DNA of 44,977 nt from CAZFQG01 sp964520785 (GTDB lineage Bacteria; Planctomycetota; Planctomycetia; Pirellulales; Thermoguttaceae), in assembly GCA_964520785.1 (NCBI GenBank), contig CAZFQG010000023.1, forward strand, positions 1-44,977, given 5' to 3'. The number at the start of each line of letters is the position of its first letter. The stretch's first letter is position 1. This document shows positions 43,530 to 44,977 of this stretch, in pieces. Both the position numbers and the translations under genes were made by a program. The notes under the pieces were generated by a model. It saw nothing but the letters and a program-made list of their open reading frames with translations, did not search any database and was not told where the DNA came from.

Positions 43530-44828
43530 CTACGCCAACTTATCTTTGTTGGCCCAAACCTTCTCGAAGGCCTTCGCATATTGGTCGACTACTTCCGGAT
43601 CGTCTTTCCGGAAGAGCGGCATGCTGAAGCAGATCGCGTTCGCCTGGTCGCAACCCGGGGTCGCTTCCGGCGATTCGGGAGCGTGGTGCCACCAGTGTTC
43701 CTCCCGGAAATAGGGGTATTTGTGCAACAACGACCATCCGAAAGACGAGGCACTCACACCCTCGGCATTGAGGGCCTTGATCAGCTTGTCGCGCGAGAAA
43801 CCGGCCTTTTGGGCGTCGAACATCATCATGTGCGTGCTGTAGTAGACCCGTTCGCATCCTTCCGGCTCTTTGGGCGCGGAGAGTCCGGGAAGCTGCGTGA
43901 TCCGCTCCTCGAGCGTCTTGGCATTCTTGATCACAACGGCGTTTTGCGCCTCGAGCTGATTCAGCGAATCCTTCGCGAGAATCGCCGAGACGGGATGCAT
44001 CCGTAGCTTGGAGCCGGCCGCCGTCGACGCGTATTTCTTGTAGGGGCTATCGTCGGGAAAACTCCCTGGCAGCCCATAGTGGCCGAAGAAGGTTGCGCGT
44101 TCCCAATCGCGCGGGGTCTTGAAGTTGGCGATGCCGCCTTCGATCGAGGGGCACGGCTTCGAACCCTGCAGGCTGAAGCAGCCGATACGCCCCAACTTGC
44201 CGATCCACTCTCCCTTGATCTTCGAACCGTGGGCGTGAGACGCATCCTCGACGACGTCCATCCCCTTCTCCTTGGCGAAATCGCAAATCGCTTCCATTTC
44301 GCAGGGAAGCCCCCACCAGTGTACCGGCATGATCGCCCGGCACTTCGAGGTGTACTTCTTCTTCATGTCTTCGACGCAAATGTTCAGCGAATGCGGGTCG
44401 ACGTCCACGAACTTGGGAACCAATCCCAGCAAACGAGCCTGGGAAAGAGGGAACCACGTGCTGTAGGTAGTTACGAGCACTTCGCTGCCGGGCGGCAAGT
44501 CGAGGGCGAAGAACCCGGCCCCGAACGAGCTGGTGCCGTTGCAGTGGGCCTTGGCGAAGGGGACGTCGAAGTATTCCCTCCAGGCCGCCTCGAACTTGTC
44601 GATCGTGCCATAGTGAGGGCTGGCGGCCAGCTTGGCCGCGTCGTCGATGGCTTCCTTGCTGAACTGAGGCCACCGGGTATACGGACTCTTCGTGACGGTC
44701 TTGGGGCCACCGTCGAGGGCGAGCGTCTCGGACGCCTTGGATACGGCCGCGCCGGCGACGTACAATCCGGCCGCGGTGGCGCCGGTCGTTTTCAGGAAAC
44801 CGCGTCGCGTGGCAACATGGGAAGTCAT
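43530..44828 (-). CDS. Tat-exported DegT/DnrJ/EryC1/StrS family PLP enzyme
   Basis: This 432-residue DegT-family protein is a fold-type I PLP enzyme, in which cytoplasmic relatives transaminate keto-sugars. It begins with a classical twin-arginine signal: ATRRGFLKTTGATAAGLYVA, with R8-R9. The mature part opens LDGGPKTVTKSPYTRWPQF, matching the lead-in of the fused paralogue downstream. The PLP-binding Asp is D195 in VVEDASHAHG and the Schiff-base Lys is K224 in FSLQGSKPCPSIEGG, so the cofactor site is intact. Tat export permits cofactor loading before transport. GGAG with 7-nt spacing precedes the ATG. It heads the three-gene minus-strand run. A sensory or sugar-binding role without catalysis is an alternative. 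Confidence 0.92.
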   Translation of the reverse strand: MTSHVATRRGFLKTTGATAAGLYVAGAAVSKASETLALDGGPKTVTKSPYTRWPQFSKEAIDDAAKLAASPHYGTIDKFEAAWREYFDVPFAKAHCNGTSSFGAGFFALDLPPGSEVLVTTYSTWFPLSQARLLGLVPKFVDVDPHSLNICVEDMKKKYTSKCRAIMPVHWWGLPCEMEAICDFAKEKGMDVVEDASHAHGSKIKGEWIGKLGRIGCFSLQGSKPCPSIEGGIANFKTPRDWERATFFGHYGLPGSFPDDSPYKKYASTAAGSKLRMHPVSAILAKDSLNQLEAQNAVVIKNAKTLEERITQLPGLSAPKEPEGCERVYYSTHMMMFDAQKAGFSRDKLIKALNAEGVSASSFGWSLLHKYPYFREEHWWHHAPESPEATPGCDQANAICFSMPLFRKDDPEVVDQYAKAFEKVWANKDKLA

Positions 44829-44910
44829 GCTTGATCTCCGTTTGGGTATGGTGAATTGAGGAGGAAATCGCGCGCTACCGCGCGAAGCCCGTTGGAATGG
44901 GTACGATACG

Positions 44911-44948
44911 AAACCGGCGCGCCGGCGGCTGACGGCCGGCGCGCGTTT
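44911..44948 (-). terminator. Hairpin terminator upstream of the Tat-DegT gene
   Basis: GCGCGCCGGC (44917-44926) pairs perfectly with GCCGGCGCGC (44935-44944) across an 8-nt loop, flanked by AAAC and GTTT. On the minus strand the stem is followed by a short T run, so it could end a transcript from a gene beyond the window edge and insulate the three-gene run. Confidence 0.55.
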
Positions 44949-44977
44949 GAAAGCGGCGATGGAGAGTCATCACGTCT

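Noticed and set aside
1..44977. CRISPR array, prophage, integrated element or rRNA operon
   Set aside because: No regularly spaced repeats, phage structural genes, integrase with attachment repeats, or rRNA-like sequence was seen on either strand.

Overview
The window looks like a chromosomal segment of a planctomycete. It is GC-rich. It carries a DUF1559 prepilin-like protein (N-terminal FTLVELLVVIAIIGILVAL, C-terminal HPGGAHFGLADGS), a planctomycete-type J-domain-like protein with one membrane helix, Tat-exported Gfo/Idh/MocA and DegT-family enzymes, GH78 rhamnosidases, a bacterial alpha-2-macroglobulin and a PEGA lipoprotein. This assignment is by family content, not by rRNA. I see no rRNA, tRNA, CRISPR array, phage module or replication origin.

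Layout. 1-4.5 kb: a PEBP lipoprotein on the minus strand, then a tightly packed plus-strand run of secreted SMP-30/gluconolactonase, a small membrane protein, a 46-aa protein and recG. 4.5-10.6 kb: a minus-strand serine hydrolase, then a histidine kinase and OmpR-type regulator followed with no gap by a secreted alpha-L-rhamnosidase. 10.7-16.8 kb: a very large alpha-2-macroglobulin without the thioester. 17-20.1 kb: a J-domain-like membrane protein convergent with the DUF1559 protein. 20.4-22.8 kb: a degenerate receiver and an FHA-GAF histidine kinase behind a good sigma70-type promoter. 22.9-27.2 kb: PEGA lipoprotein, HIT hydrolase, membrane PIN-TRAM protein, a terminator, and a Tat-exported oxidoreductase. 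27.7-33.7 kb: DUF481 outer-membrane-type protein, a conserved hypothetical, an enlarged Tex protein and a LOG-family protein.

33.8-38.3 kb is scarred DNA. A 5'-truncated sugar isomerase (minus) and a 5'-truncated rhamnosidase (plus) abut head to head near 35,113. Next come what looks like a transposase remnant and a carboxypeptidase-regulatory-domain ORF that begins beside a 14-bp tandem duplication.

38.8-44.8 kb is the most unusual part: three minus-strand genes encoding (in transcription order) a Tat-exported DegT-type aminotransferase, a Sec-exported sugar-isomerase-like TIM barrel with a four-cysteine cluster, and a single 1101-residue protein joining a sodium:solute symporter to a second, complete DegT-type aminotransferase. 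I infer a membrane-associated keto- or amino-sugar uptake and conversion module. The substrate cannot be read from sequence. The 439-bp spacer between the first two genes is rich in short palindromes.
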